DNA of 35,805 nt. It comes from Nitrospira sp. CR1.3 (GTDB lineage Bacteria; Nitrospirota; Nitrospiria; Nitrospirales; Nitrospiraceae). Shown one piece after another: positions 16,050 through 24,701 of the stretch. A program made the translations under genes and the position numbers. The notes beneath the pieces were generated by a model. The model was not told the origin of the DNA, searched no databases, and saw nothing but the letters and a program-made list of their open reading frames with translations. Position 1 is the stretch's first letter, and every line of letters begins with the position of its first letter. The DNA is taken from positions 1-35,805 of the forward strand of contig WIAH01000027.1 of the NCBI GenBank assembly GCA_014055525.1, written 5' to 3'.

Positions 16050-17111
16050 TCAAAACTCCCGAATCAGGCGGAATGCGAGTTGGGGAATGACCAGATTGTC
16101 GGTTGCACGGAATCCCGCCCCGCTCTGGACCATCCAGTGGTAGCCGACCTCGTAGTGAACCTGTGGCATGACCAGCAGGGCCGAACTGCCATCAAGTACC
16201 TGCCCGAAATTCGTTTCGAGCCCCATCACTAAGCGGTCCGTGACGTCGGCGAAGAGCGTGAGGTTCGCCAACATCTCCGCGTTGTGCGCGCCGATTTGGC
16301 CTCCGTGCTCGAACCTGGGGCCGAACATGCCGAACAGGCTCCAGGTCTGATCAAACCGATAGCCGGCCAGGTATAGCCAGGTTGTAGTCCAGAGCCCGGG
16401 ATTGCGGTCGTACTGGGCGATGACCTGGGCCCCGTGAATGAATCGGTAGTTCCACAAAGTGCCGAAGGTGGCTTGGCCTGCCGCCTTGTAGGCTTCGACC
16501 GACACATTCTCCATCGGCAACTCGAATTCGAGCGCCAATCCGTCGGCCACCGCATACTCGATCTCCGGCGCCCATTCCACGCCCTGCGTATCTTGACTGC
16601 GTCTCACGAGTCCCAGCGGGTCGGGCACATCGTCAACCGTCTTACTGGTTCGTCTCAGAGGGACCACGCCCAAGACATTGACCTCCCCTGCGCCGCGTTT
16701 CTCTCCAAGCGGACGGACGAGGTCGAACACCATCGGCTCCGGAACCCGCGGTCCCTTTTCTTCTCCCGAAACCCGTTCAATCGTGTCGGCACCATCGGGT
16801 GGTTTCGACCACAACCGTGAACCCCATCGTTCGGATTCTCGCCCGGACAGCGTCGGTTCGGGAGGCAGACGAGATCTCCAGCGGTTGCCCAGTTCGATGG
16901 AGAGCGACGAATCGGTTTGGACCGGTTGTCTCGGCTCCGCTCCGAAGCGTTCGGCCAACGCCGTACCAGGGGCAACTGAGAAGGCGCACAGATGCATCAA
17001 TAGCGCGACGGCCACTTCCGCGACATCGCCTACGCGCACTGGGTTCTCGAGCATGATGAAAAAACCCGAAACGATGTCCTTGATCTCCCCCGACCGAAGC
17101 CCTGCGAACAC
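16050..17111 (-). CDS. Outer-membrane beta-barrel protein with MscS-derived N-terminus (chimera, 353 aa)
   Basis: Residues 1-33 (from GTG 17111) are an MscS pore-exit segment (IKDIVSGFFIMLENPVRVGD). The frame then passes without a break into the hydrophobic end of a signal peptide (VALLMHLCAFSVAPGTALA) and a mature protein with a linker (about 55-170) and amphipathic beta-strands to the C-terminus, ending in aromatic-rich strands and a terminal phenylalanine typical of outer-membrane barrels. The native start of the barrel gene appears to be lost. Reading the frame back to 17154 gives more MscS-like sequence (TGTFLIDAVFAG) and no good ribosome-binding site. M39 would leave a short signal peptide without a basic n-region. 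It may be poorly expressed or a pseudogene. The substrate or role is unknown. Confidence 0.65.
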   Translation of the reverse strand: MFAGLRSGEIKDIVSGFFIMLENPVRVGDVAEVAVALLMHLCAFSVAPGTALAERFGAEPRQPVQTDSSLSIELGNRWRSRLPPEPTLSGRESERWGSRLWSKPPDGADTIERVSGEEKGPRVPEPMVFDLVRPLGEKRGAGEVNVLGVVPLRRTSKTVDDVPDPLGLVRRSQDTQGVEWAPEIEYAVADGLALEFELPMENVSVEAYKAAGQATFGTLWNYRFIHGAQVIAQYDRNPGLWTTTWLYLAGYRFDQTWSLFGMFGPRFEHGGQIGAHNAEMLANLTLFADVTDRLVMGLETNFGQVLDGSSALLVMPQVHYEVGYHWMVQSGAGFRATDNLVIPQLAFRLIREF

Positions 17112-17555
17112 CGCGTCAATCAGAAAGGTGCCGGTGCTTGCCGATCCAGTCAGGCTACCTCAATTCCAGTCCTCTCACGTCAGCCCTGAACGTGACGCTT
17201 CCATTCCTGTCCACCGGACAGGCAGCGGCAAACACCGGAGAGCCTACGGGGGCAAACCGGCCTGCGGTTGGCGGCTGGGCACCTAGTTAAGCGATGCTGA
17301 AGAACGATCGGGGAAGAGCGCAGCGGGAGGATCGCATCCGTGACGATAGACGGACGCGTTGATTTCCTTGGGTGGGCGACGGCCTGCTTGTGTTTCGGCC
17401 ATTTCGAGAGATAACTTCTTGAGGATGAGTTCTTTCTCCGTCTTCGTCACCCACTAGTGGGGACGCAAGGGGTCTAAAACTTTATTTTGATCCCTTTGGT
17501 CGGGCAGTGCAACAAGGGCCGTTGACGGTTTTCCGCAGTGGAATCACGTCGGCTG
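17112..17555. other. 444-bp gap with MscS debris and a palindrome
   Basis: The part next to 17112 (to about 17154) still reads as MscS sequence in frame with the chimera. A 12-bp perfect palindrome, CCCACTAGTGGG, lies at 17450-17461. A 55-codon minus-strand frame (17283-17450, GTG start) has no ribosome-binding site and no recognised family, so it is not called. An AAGGG/CCCTT pair with a long AT-rich interior lies near 17468-17500. No transposase or RNA gene is recognised. Confidence 0.5.
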
Positions 17556-19724
17556 TTACTTGACGACGATGATTTCCACCTGACCGTCGCGGCGGGCGAC
17601 GACCAGGCCGACATCCTCGGGGTGGCGATCGAGGATCAGATCGACTCGCGCGTCTCCGATGGTGATGTTCCGGAGTTCGACCCGTTCAAGAAACGGAGGG
17701 AGGACTGGACGGACGAAGCTGAGTCGTCGTCGAGGTGCATCGATCCGCAGACCCAGGCAGGATTGCAGCAGGAGAAATCCGGCGGCGGAAGCCCAGGCCT
17801 GGGGCGCGCAAGCGTTCGGGTAATGCGTCGGACTCTCGCCCGGTCGCCGCGGGAATCCGCAGAACAGTTCGGGCAGACGACGGAGCTCGAGGAATAGGCT
17901 GGCATCGAACAGTCCGGCGAGAACCTTCATCACCCCCTGCTTGTAGCCGTAGCGGGCCATCCCTGCTGCGATCAACGCATTGTCATGCGGCCAGACGGAC
18001 CCATTGTGGTACGACATGGGATTGTATCGCGCTTCCGATGTCGCGATCGTCCGGATACCCCAGCCGCTGAAGGAATCTTCGGCCAACAAAGTCCGTGCCG
18101 TTCTGATGGCGCGATCCTCTCCGGCGATGCCGGACAGCAGGCAATGACCGGCGTTGGAAGAGCGAACGCGACAAGGATGGCCGTCTCCGTCCAACGCCAA
18201 GGCATAGGATTCGATCTCTTCGCACCAGAAGGCTCGTTCGAACCGGTCTCGGAGCGAGTCGGCTTCAGCAACCAGCTGTTCGGCTCGATCTCCGTCCCCG
18301 ACAAGGCGCGCCAGGTCGGCCGCCGCCCTCTTCGCGTGATACACGTAGGCTTGAACCTCACAGAGCGCGATTGGTCCGCGCGCGGCTGTGCCGTCCGCAT
18401 GGAAGACGGAGTCGTGGGAATCCTTCCAGCCCTGATGCACGAGCCCGTTGGAAGACTGCCGGTCGTAGGTGACAAAGCCGGTTCCGGTCGGATCTCCGTA
18501 ACGATCGATCCAGTGCAGGGCGCGCAGAATGTTCGGCCAGATCCCCTTGATGAATTCGAGATCCGCGCTGCGCTCGTAGTAAGCACCTGCAAGGATGATA
18601 AACAAAGGGGTGGCGTCCACGCTGCCGTAGTAGTGGCCGAAAGGGATTTCCTTCAGGGCGGCCATTTCGCCCCGGCGAGTCTCGTGTAGAATCTTGCCGA
18701 CCTCGGCGTCCTGTTCCGGAACACATTCTGTGGCCTGCGTGGAGGCCAGAAAGCCCAGTACGCCTCGGGCGAGAGCTTGGTTCACCCAGAGCATCTCGAG
18801 TGCGGTTATGATGCCGTCACGGCCGAAGGGCGTGCTGAACCAGGGCACTCCGGCGTAAGGATAAGGTCCTTGGGGCGTTTCCGAAACCAGCATATGGAGA
18901 TCGGCGAGGGATCGATTGAGCCAGTCGTTAAAAAGCTCGTTCGAAGTGTAGATGTGGCAGTCCCGCTCTCTGGCCGTCATGAGCGACCGGTCCGATTCGA
19001 TACGGGCCTGATCGTAGGCGAGAAAGACTTGCGATCGCCGGGGCTGGATCTCGCAGGCAATGGCCAATTCCCAGGAGACACTGGAGCCGGGGGGTATGAA
19101 GGATTCGACGACCAACCCATCAGTGGTCACATGGTCCGGGTTTGGCCGGCAGCGGACATGGGTCCGGCGGACGACCTGATCGAGTCCCTGATATCCGAGT
19201 ATGAGGCCCTCGACGGAGCAGACCGTGTCCAGCCTGTTGCCGCGGCGCGGTCGCTGTCGTCCTCTCGCCTCGAAGAGATCCGCGTAGTCGGCGTCCAAGG
19301 AAATCGTGAGCGCCAGTGGAAACTCCGAAACTCCGTAGTTGTGAATGAGGATGCGCTCGTGACAGGTCCCCTGCCAGAGAAACCTGGTTCGGCAGAAATG
19401 GAGCGTCCCCCGGGGCACGAGTTCCTGGCCCTCCAGGGCCATGTCCGGGTTGGTCAGATCGACGGTGAGGAGCGCGTTGTCCTCCTTGACTGTCGTGCTG
19501 AGGAGCAGGGGCCGGTGCGTCCCGAGGGAGCATTCATAGCGGGAAAGAAAGCGGGTGCCTTCATGGTATAGCCCTTGCGGGCTCGGCAGGACATGGTGGA
19601 TGTCCCCATAGCGATCAAAGACAGCGAAGGTTTCCCCGTGTTTCAACACCTCGACGCGGCTGTCGGCCAACGACGAGGTCGCGAGGATGTAGAACTGGTC
19701 GTTCCAGCGGATAACTTCGCCCAC
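17556..19724 (-). CDS. Amylo-alpha-1,6-glucosidase / glycogen-debranching-like enzyme (722 aa)
   Basis: It has an N-terminal beta-sandwich domain of debranching enzymes (about 20-215) and an (alpha/alpha)6 catalytic barrel (about 255-650), with motifs PWFSTPFGRDGIITALEMLW, DSHDSVFHADGTAARGPIAL and YHNGSVWPHDNALIAAGMAR. The predicted role is hydrolysis of alpha-1,6 branches or related glucosides in the cytoplasm; no signal peptide is seen. GTG 19724 is chosen because AAGGAGG lies 8 bases before it, while a TTG at 19730 would leave only 2 bases. The ribosome-binding site overlaps the TAA of the upstream MFS gene, so translation is probably coupled. It is the last gene of the glycosyltransferase-MFS-BON-MFS series. 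Confidence 0.88.
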   Translation of the reverse strand: MGEVIRWNDQFYILATSSLADSRVEVLKHGETFAVFDRYGDIHHVLPSPQGLYHEGTRFLSRYECSLGTHRPLLLSTTVKEDNALLTVDLTNPDMALEGQELVPRGTLHFCRTRFLWQGTCHERILIHNYGVSEFPLALTISLDADYADLFEARGRQRPRRGNRLDTVCSVEGLILGYQGLDQVVRRTHVRCRPNPDHVTTDGLVVESFIPPGSSVSWELAIACEIQPRRSQVFLAYDQARIESDRSLMTARERDCHIYTSNELFNDWLNRSLADLHMLVSETPQGPYPYAGVPWFSTPFGRDGIITALEMLWVNQALARGVLGFLASTQATECVPEQDAEVGKILHETRRGEMAALKEIPFGHYYGSVDATPLFIILAGAYYERSADLEFIKGIWPNILRALHWIDRYGDPTGTGFVTYDRQSSNGLVHQGWKDSHDSVFHADGTAARGPIALCEVQAYVYHAKRAAADLARLVGDGDRAEQLVAEADSLRDRFERAFWCEEIESYALALDGDGHPCRVRSSNAGHCLLSGIAGEDRAIRTARTLLAEDSFSGWGIRTIATSEARYNPMSYHNGSVWPHDNALIAAGMARYGYKQGVMKVLAGLFDASLFLELRRLPELFCGFPRRPGESPTHYPNACAPQAWASAAGFLLLQSCLGLRIDAPRRRLSFVRPVLPPFLERVELRNITIGDARVDLILDRHPEDVGLVVARRDGQVEIIVVK

Positions 19725-19737
19725 GGACAATTCCTCC

Positions 19738-21027
19738 TTAATACCTAGCGCAGGCCCGGCTCATCCGGAGCGCCACCAACGCGGTGACAAACATCATAAT
19801 CGCGATTCCCAACAGACCGGTTTCAGGACCGTGGCGCTCGGTGATCCAACCGAACGCGGAGATCCCGGCGATTGCGGCGGTCATCGCGCCGGTCCCGTAG
19901 AGTCCCAACACCCGGCCGATCAAGTGTTTGGGCGTCAGCTCCTGGATGATCCCCCAAGCGATCGGTGTAAAGGCGCCCATGCCGGCACCGATCAGCCCCA
20001 TGAGGATGCCAGCCGGATAGGCGTGAGGCGTCCAGACCAACGCGCAGATGGCTGCTCCACTGAGCAGGCTCGTGCCGACGATCAGATTGGTGCGGTCTTT
20101 GACCGTCCAGTCGGTCGCCCACAGGAGGCCAATCGATGTGACGAGCAGCCCGATCCCTAATGCAGACCATAGGTAGCCGACCTCCACCGGGCCCAAGTCG
20201 AGCATCTTCCTGGCAAAGACTGGAAACAACGCCGTCAGCGCTGCGGTACCGCAGGTATACAACGCCGCGGTGCCGGTCAGGAGCAAAATGACGGGGCGGC
20301 TGACGACTCCGAAGCGGAATCCTTCGATCAGATCCTGGACCAATGTTGAATGGGGCGCCGAGGAGGTGACCTTGGCAGCGGACTCGCTAAACCGGACGAG
20401 CAGGAGACAGAGGGCCGACACCGCATAGGTGGCCGCATTGAGGCACAAGACCTCCTGCGATCCGTAGGCAACTATGCCCAATCCGCTCAGGGCCGGACCG
20501 AAGATGATCCCGAGACTGGTGGTTCCCTGAAGGAGCGCATTCGCCGCAGTGAATTGCGTCTTGGGCACAACGGCCGGTACGGCGGCGGTGAGCGCCGGTC
20601 CGAACACCGCGGTCGCGATGGCGTGCAGTAAGACTAGGACGTACAACACGGACACGGTGAACGACTCCACCGGGATGAGGCAGGGGATCAGACCTATCAG
20701 CAAGGCGCGAAGGAGGTCGCTGATGATCAGCAGGTACTTCTTGGGCAGCCGGTCTACATAGACGCCGATGAAAGGGCCGAGGACGATCGGCGGGATCGTC
20801 TGCAACAGGCCGATTACTGATGTCTTGAGCGGCGAGCCGGTGACGGCGTAGACGAACCAGAGGAGCGCTAATTTGGAAATGCCGTCGCCGACCTGCGAGA
20901 TCAGCTGACCCGACCACACGAGTCCAAAATTACGGGTGAGCAGGAGAGGACGGTACCTAGTCGTGGGACAATCCGTTTCTCGATCCACTGAAACAGGATA
21001 CCAGGATGGGCTGGAGCGGCCCTGCAT
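19738..21027 (-). CDS. MFS transporter, EntS/MFS_3-like (429 aa)
   Basis: It is a major facilitator with about 12 membrane segments. It has the N-terminal pattern NFGLVWSGQLISQVGDGISK and the loop 2-3 motif GVYVDRLPKKYLL, as in MFS_3 exporters such as EntS. ATG 21027 shares its A with the TGA of the BON gene (TGATG), with GGAGGG just upstream, so the start is firm and translation coupled. It is a diverged paralogue of the transporter at 21861-23192 (shared GPALTAAVP/GPALASAVP and GVYLDR/GVYVDR regions). Export of a siderophore, sugar or drug is possible; the substrate is not known. Confidence 0.88.
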   Translation of the reverse strand: MQGRSSPSWYPVSVDRETDCPTTRYRPLLLTRNFGLVWSGQLISQVGDGISKLALLWFVYAVTGSPLKTSVIGLLQTIPPIVLGPFIGVYVDRLPKKYLLIISDLLRALLIGLIPCLIPVESFTVSVLYVLVLLHAIATAVFGPALTAAVPAVVPKTQFTAANALLQGTTSLGIIFGPALSGLGIVAYGSQEVLCLNAATYAVSALCLLLVRFSESAAKVTSSAPHSTLVQDLIEGFRFGVVSRPVILLLTGTAALYTCGTAALTALFPVFARKMLDLGPVEVGYLWSALGIGLLVTSIGLLWATDWTVKDRTNLIVGTSLLSGAAICALVWTPHAYPAGILMGLIGAGMGAFTPIAWGIIQELTPKHLIGRVLGLYGTGAMTAAIAGISAFGWITERHGPETGLLGIAIMMFVTALVALRMSRACARY

Positions 21028-21779
21028 CAGCCCTCCACCTCCAACCGTACTTTGTCGGTCTTGACGGCCTTGACCCCCGGCACCTGCCGAGCCGCCTCTG
21101 CCGCCTCGAGAGCGATGACCTGGAAGCGTACGGCGCCGCTGATCGACACGACCCCGTCCTCGGTTTTCACCTCGAAGTTTGCGGCCTTCAGAGTGGCGCT
21201 CTTGGCGAACCGTTCCTTGACAAGACCGGTGATGATGTCGTCCTGTTTCTTGACCAGCGCCTGCATCAGGCCCTTGTCCACTTCGAGCTTGTTGACGACG
21301 GTCTTGACGCTGGGTACCGATCGAGCGACCTCGGCAGCGACCGTCTTCTCATCTTCGCTGGAGACCCGTCCTCCGAGCGTGATGGTCTGGTCATCCTCCC
21401 CGACCTCGATCTCATAGTGGAACAATCGAGCCTCGGCCAGCAGCGCGAGTTTGACCGTCAGGATCAGCGAGCGCAACGGTTTCTTGAGAACCTCCTTCTC
21501 CTTTTCCTTTCCTTTCACCTCGCGTTCCGGGGGCGGTTCCGGCTTCGCTGGAGGCGCGCTTTGGGGCTCGGGCTTGGGCTCGGTGGAAAGTTTCGGCGGT
21601 TCCGGCTTCCCCGGGGGTGCGCTTTGCGCCGGCGCTTTGGGTTCAGGGGAAGCTTTCGGCGGCGCCGGCTGATTCTCGGGAGTCGGAGACTGTTCCGAGA
21701 ACACCCTCCCGTCAGGAAGAAGAGACAAGAGGAGGCTGACGATCGTCACACGGAACAGAATTGGAGAACAGGACATCAT
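21027..21779 (-). CDS. Secreted BON-domain protein with proline-rich linker (250 aa)
   Basis: It has a signal peptide (about 1-28), then a Pro/Lys/Glu-rich low-complexity linker (about 30-90) built from imperfect repeats such as SAPPGKPEPPK and SAPPAKPEPPP. Two BON domains follow (about 110-170 and 178-248), each with the ITLGGRV/VSISGAV strand and the VPxVKxV end. BON domains bind membranes or phospholipids, as in OsmY and DolP. The linker may span periplasm or peptidoglycan. ATG 21779 or the next ATG has a weak ribosome-binding site. It is sandwiched between two MFS transporters in one transcription unit. Confidence 0.85.
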   Translation of the reverse strand: MMSCSPILFRVTIVSLLLSLLPDGRVFSEQSPTPENQPAPPKASPEPKAPAQSAPPGKPEPPKLSTEPKPEPQSAPPAKPEPPPEREVKGKEKEKEVLKKPLRSLILTVKLALLAEARLFHYEIEVGEDDQTITLGGRVSSEDEKTVAAEVARSVPSVKTVVNKLEVDKGLMQALVKKQDDIITGLVKERFAKSATLKAANFEVKTEDGVVSISGAVRFQVIALEAAEAARQVPGVKAVKTDKVRLEVEG

Positions 21780-21860
21780 GCAGAAGGGCGCACTACCACT
21801 GCGCCATTATGGCTCTTTGAATCTATCTGCGGCAAGAAGAACAGGAGTCTCGGCGCGTAA

Positions 21861-23192
21861 TCACGGTGTCGCCGCAACCGCCCGGGAGGCGAAAGCCCCC
21901 GGTTTCGTTGCCGCGAGACCGGCCATCTCCGACTTGTACCAGGCGAACATCCCCGCTGCAGCCGCCGTCATCAGCAGGATGAGGCTGATACCGCCGAGAC
22001 TGACGCCGGGACCAAGTGTGTCGGTGGCCCATCCGAATCCCGCCATTCCGGCCATTGAGGAGGCCATTCCGCCCGTGGCAAAACTGGTGAAGACGCGGCC
22101 GAGGAGCGGAGCCGGCGTCAATTCCTGGAGCATTGTCCAGACCAGCGGTGTGAACACGGCCGTGCTGCCACCGATCACGACGATCATAACGCCGGCTGCC
22201 AGCGGAGCCTGGAGAAACCCGAGCGCGCCGACGGCAAGTCCGCCCACCGCCAGTGCCCCGGAGACCATTTGCAAACGCCGTGACAGATCTCCCTGCGAGA
22301 TCGACGCAAGGCCGAACGAGGCCACCAACATGCCCACGCCAAGCGCCGACCAAAGCCAACCCAGTTGGATCGGTCCTACATCAAGCACATCCTTCGCGAA
22401 CACCGGCAGCAGAAACACGAACGCGCTGACCCCGACGCTGTACAGGGTGGCGGTCAACATCAGCAGGAGGACGGTCTTCTGCTCGAGGAACACGAACCGA
22501 AATCCTGCGAGCAGATCCGAGCCGACACCGTGAGTCCAGCCCTTGCAGGCAAGATCGGGCTGAAGGGTCTCATGCATCCGGATGGGCATCAGGCAGAGGG
22601 TCGAGACGAAAAACGTAGCGGCGTCCACGTAGAGCACGTTTTGTGCTCCGATCAGAGCGATGCCGATCCCGCTGACGGCGGGACCGACGAGAAGTCCAAT
22701 ATTCGCGGTGGATTGCATCAAGGCGTTGGCGGCGACCAGACGGTTTTTTGGTGTGATCAGCGGAACCGCCGAGGCGAGGGCCGGCCCGAAGATGGTGGAG
22801 ACGATGGCATTGGCGAACACCAGTAGATACAGCCGATCCAGCGTCAGGGCCCCCATCAGATACAGCAACGGGATGAGCAGAATCGTGATGGTCCGGAGGA
22901 GATCGACGGTAATCATGACCGGTTTCTTCCGGAACCGGTCAAGATAGACGCCGATCAGTGGTCCGAAGAGGAGCGGGGGGAGTGTCTGCAACAGTCCAAT
23001 GATGGTCATCTTCAGGGCCGATCCGGTCAGGTCGTACACGAACCAGAGCAGCGCGACCTTATTCAGGCTGTCGCCGATCTGCGAAATCGTCTGGCCGGCG
23101 AACAGGAATCCGAAATCTCTCGTCTTCAACAATTCCCATCCGCGGGGACTCTCCTGCCCCGAAGTCTCTTGCAGGGCCCGATCGTCAGACAT
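21861..23192 (-). CDS. MFS transporter, EntS/MFS_3-like (443 aa)
   Basis: It is a 12-segment major facilitator of the MFS_3 exporter type (DFGFLFAGQTISQIGDSLNK; GVYLDRFRKKPVM). ATG 23192 is chosen because GGGAGG lies 6 bases upstream and the start overlaps the stop of the glycosyltransferase gene by 8 bases. Longer in-frame starts up to 23288 lie inside that gene. It resembles the transporter at 19738-21027 throughout, so the pair probably arose by duplication, with the BON gene between them. The substrate is unknown. Confidence 0.88.
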   Translation of the reverse strand: MSDDRALQETSGQESPRGWELLKTRDFGFLFAGQTISQIGDSLNKVALLWFVYDLTGSALKMTIIGLLQTLPPLLFGPLIGVYLDRFRKKPVMITVDLLRTITILLIPLLYLMGALTLDRLYLLVFANAIVSTIFGPALASAVPLITPKNRLVAANALMQSTANIGLLVGPAVSGIGIALIGAQNVLYVDAATFFVSTLCLMPIRMHETLQPDLACKGWTHGVGSDLLAGFRFVFLEQKTVLLLMLTATLYSVGVSAFVFLLPVFAKDVLDVGPIQLGWLWSALGVGMLVASFGLASISQGDLSRRLQMVSGALAVGGLAVGALGFLQAPLAAGVMIVVIGGSTAVFTPLVWTMLQELTPAPLLGRVFTSFATGGMASSMAGMAGFGWATDTLGPGVSLGGISLILLMTAAAAGMFAWYKSEMAGLAATKPGAFASRAVAATP

Positions 23193-24339
23193 GTCGTCCT
23201 CCCACAACATGCAGTGACCGTTCCTTGTGGTGGCCGTTGGAGGTACCGTTGGCTGTTCCGTCGAACAACGAGCCGGATCCGACTGCATGAAGCTTCGGCG
23301 CAGTCAAGGCGGCTCGCTCTTCGATAATCCGTTCATACAACGCGACATAGTCGCGCGCCATCCGGTCCGCAGTAAATCGCTGTTCAAATGCCGCCCGGCA
23401 GCGACGCCGGTCGATGAGGGAGACCCGTCCGACTGCCTCCGCCATCTCCGGCAGAGTCTCGCACACGAAACCGGTCAGTCCGTGATCGATCACTTCCGGT
23501 ATCGATCCTCGCCGGTACGCCAGCACCGGCGTTCCGCAGGCAAGGGCTTCGATCAGCACCAATCCGAACGGTTCCGGCCAGTCGTAGGGGCACACCAAGG
23601 CCATCGCGTTGCCCACAAACTCATTTTTCTCTTCGTCCGAGATCTCTCCGATGAATTCGATCAGCGGATGGTTGAGCAGTGGTTCAATCTCAGTTCGGTA
23701 ATATTGGAGATCGGCCGGATCCACCTTCGCTGCGATCCGGAGCGGCAGTCCGGTCCGTTTGGCGATTTCGATGGCGTGGTCCGGCCGCTTTTCAGGTGAA
23801 ATGCGACCCAGGAATGCCAGGTAGCCGTCGGCTTGGGTATGCAACGAATAAAGATTGCGCGGCAACCCGTGATGGATGGTCGCCTGCCAGTTTGCTGACG
23901 GCAGCGGCCGGCGCTGCGCATCGGAAATGGATACTAAAGGCATTTCGTCGTATTCGCGGAAGACCGGTTCCAACTCCGGCAGGTCCAAGCGGCCATGCAA
24001 GGTCGTCACGACCGGCACGGGGTTTCTCCGACCCAGCGGAAATCCGAGGAAATCGAGGTGAGAATGAATGATATCGAAGTTGCTTGCTGCGCCCAGAGCC
24101 CGCTCCTGGAGCATCGTCATCGGAGCGTCCCTATTGAAGATGCCGCTATTCAGCCGGAGCGCCTGGGGGCAAACCCCTTCTAGACGTGCGGCAGTTTCCG
24201 AGTCGCCGCTGGCAAACAGCGTCACGTCATGTCCCTGGGCCACCAACTCCTCCGTGACGTATGAAACGATCCGTTCGGTCCCCCCGTAGAGCTTCGGAGG
24301 AACGCTTTCCCAGAGCGGGGCTACTTGTGCAATTCTCAT
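23185..24339 (-). CDS. GT4-family glycosyltransferase (384 aa)
   Basis: This is a GT-B fold retaining glycosyltransferase. The N-terminal domain opens MRIAQVAPLWESVPPKLYGG, with the Gly-rich acceptor loop at KLYGGTER, and the C-terminal donor domain carries the E-x7-E motif in EPFGLVLIEALACGTPV. ATG 24339 is chosen for its AAAGGA site 7 bases upstream; the open frame extends to 24534, but that part lacks protein-like composition. It is cytoplasmic and uses a nucleotide-sugar donor; the acceptor is unknown. It heads the series that ends in the debranching-like enzyme, so alpha-glucan or glucoside metabolism is plausible. Confidence 0.88.
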   Translation of the reverse strand: MRIAQVAPLWESVPPKLYGGTERIVSYVTEELVAQGHDVTLFASGDSETAARLEGVCPQALRLNSGIFNRDAPMTMLQERALGAASNFDIIHSHLDFLGFPLGRRNPVPVVTTLHGRLDLPELEPVFREYDEMPLVSISDAQRRPLPSANWQATIHHGLPRNLYSLHTQADGYLAFLGRISPEKRPDHAIEIAKRTGLPLRIAAKVDPADLQYYRTEIEPLLNHPLIEFIGEISDEEKNEFVGNAMALVCPYDWPEPFGLVLIEALACGTPVLAYRRGSIPEVIDHGLTGFVCETLPEMAEAVGRVSLIDRRRCRAAFEQRFTADRMARDYVALYERIIEERAALTAPKLHAVGSGSLFDGTANGTSNGHHKERSLHVVGGRHV

Positions 24340-24701
24340 CGAGTATTCCTTTCTGTCTCTGTTGGTCGACTGTGTCGCGCAGTCTTTGCGTTGATCTGAT
24401 TGAGCCTGTCCTAATCGGAAAAGTTTGTTTAATGGCCGGGGGAGAATTGGACTTCGATGCGTTCGCCGGGATCGAGAATGTTTCCAAAAACCTGCATGAC
24501 TTCCCGAGAGTGGCGAGGCTCTCTTGAGTCGCATGAAAGTAGCAATACGGATGCCGTATCTACGTAGTGATGGAAATCAGCCAATCCCGAAATGAGTAGT
24601 GAAGAAGGTTTCAATTTTCAATCAGTTAGAGGGAGGTTTCCCGATGATCTATCGGTGAAAATATCTGAGGGAGTGAAGGTGTGTATGTTTATGCCTTCAG
24701 G
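24340..24701. other. 362-bp AT-richer gap between otsB and the glycosyltransferase
   Basis: No gene is supported. It holds two small inverted repeats: ATACGG-ATG-CCGTAT (24545-24559) and CCGAT-GATCT-ATCGG (24641-24655). There is also a GACTG/CAGTC hairpin pair near 24368-24384. No good sigma-70 or sigma-54 promoter was found, although the glycosyltransferase series is likely to start here. The base composition is clearly less GC-rich than the flanking genes. Confidence 0.5.

Noticed and set aside
17283..17450. 55-codon minus-strand ORF with GTG start (ends SSASLN)
   Set aside because: It has plausible composition but no ribosome-binding site, no recognised family and a position in rearranged debris.
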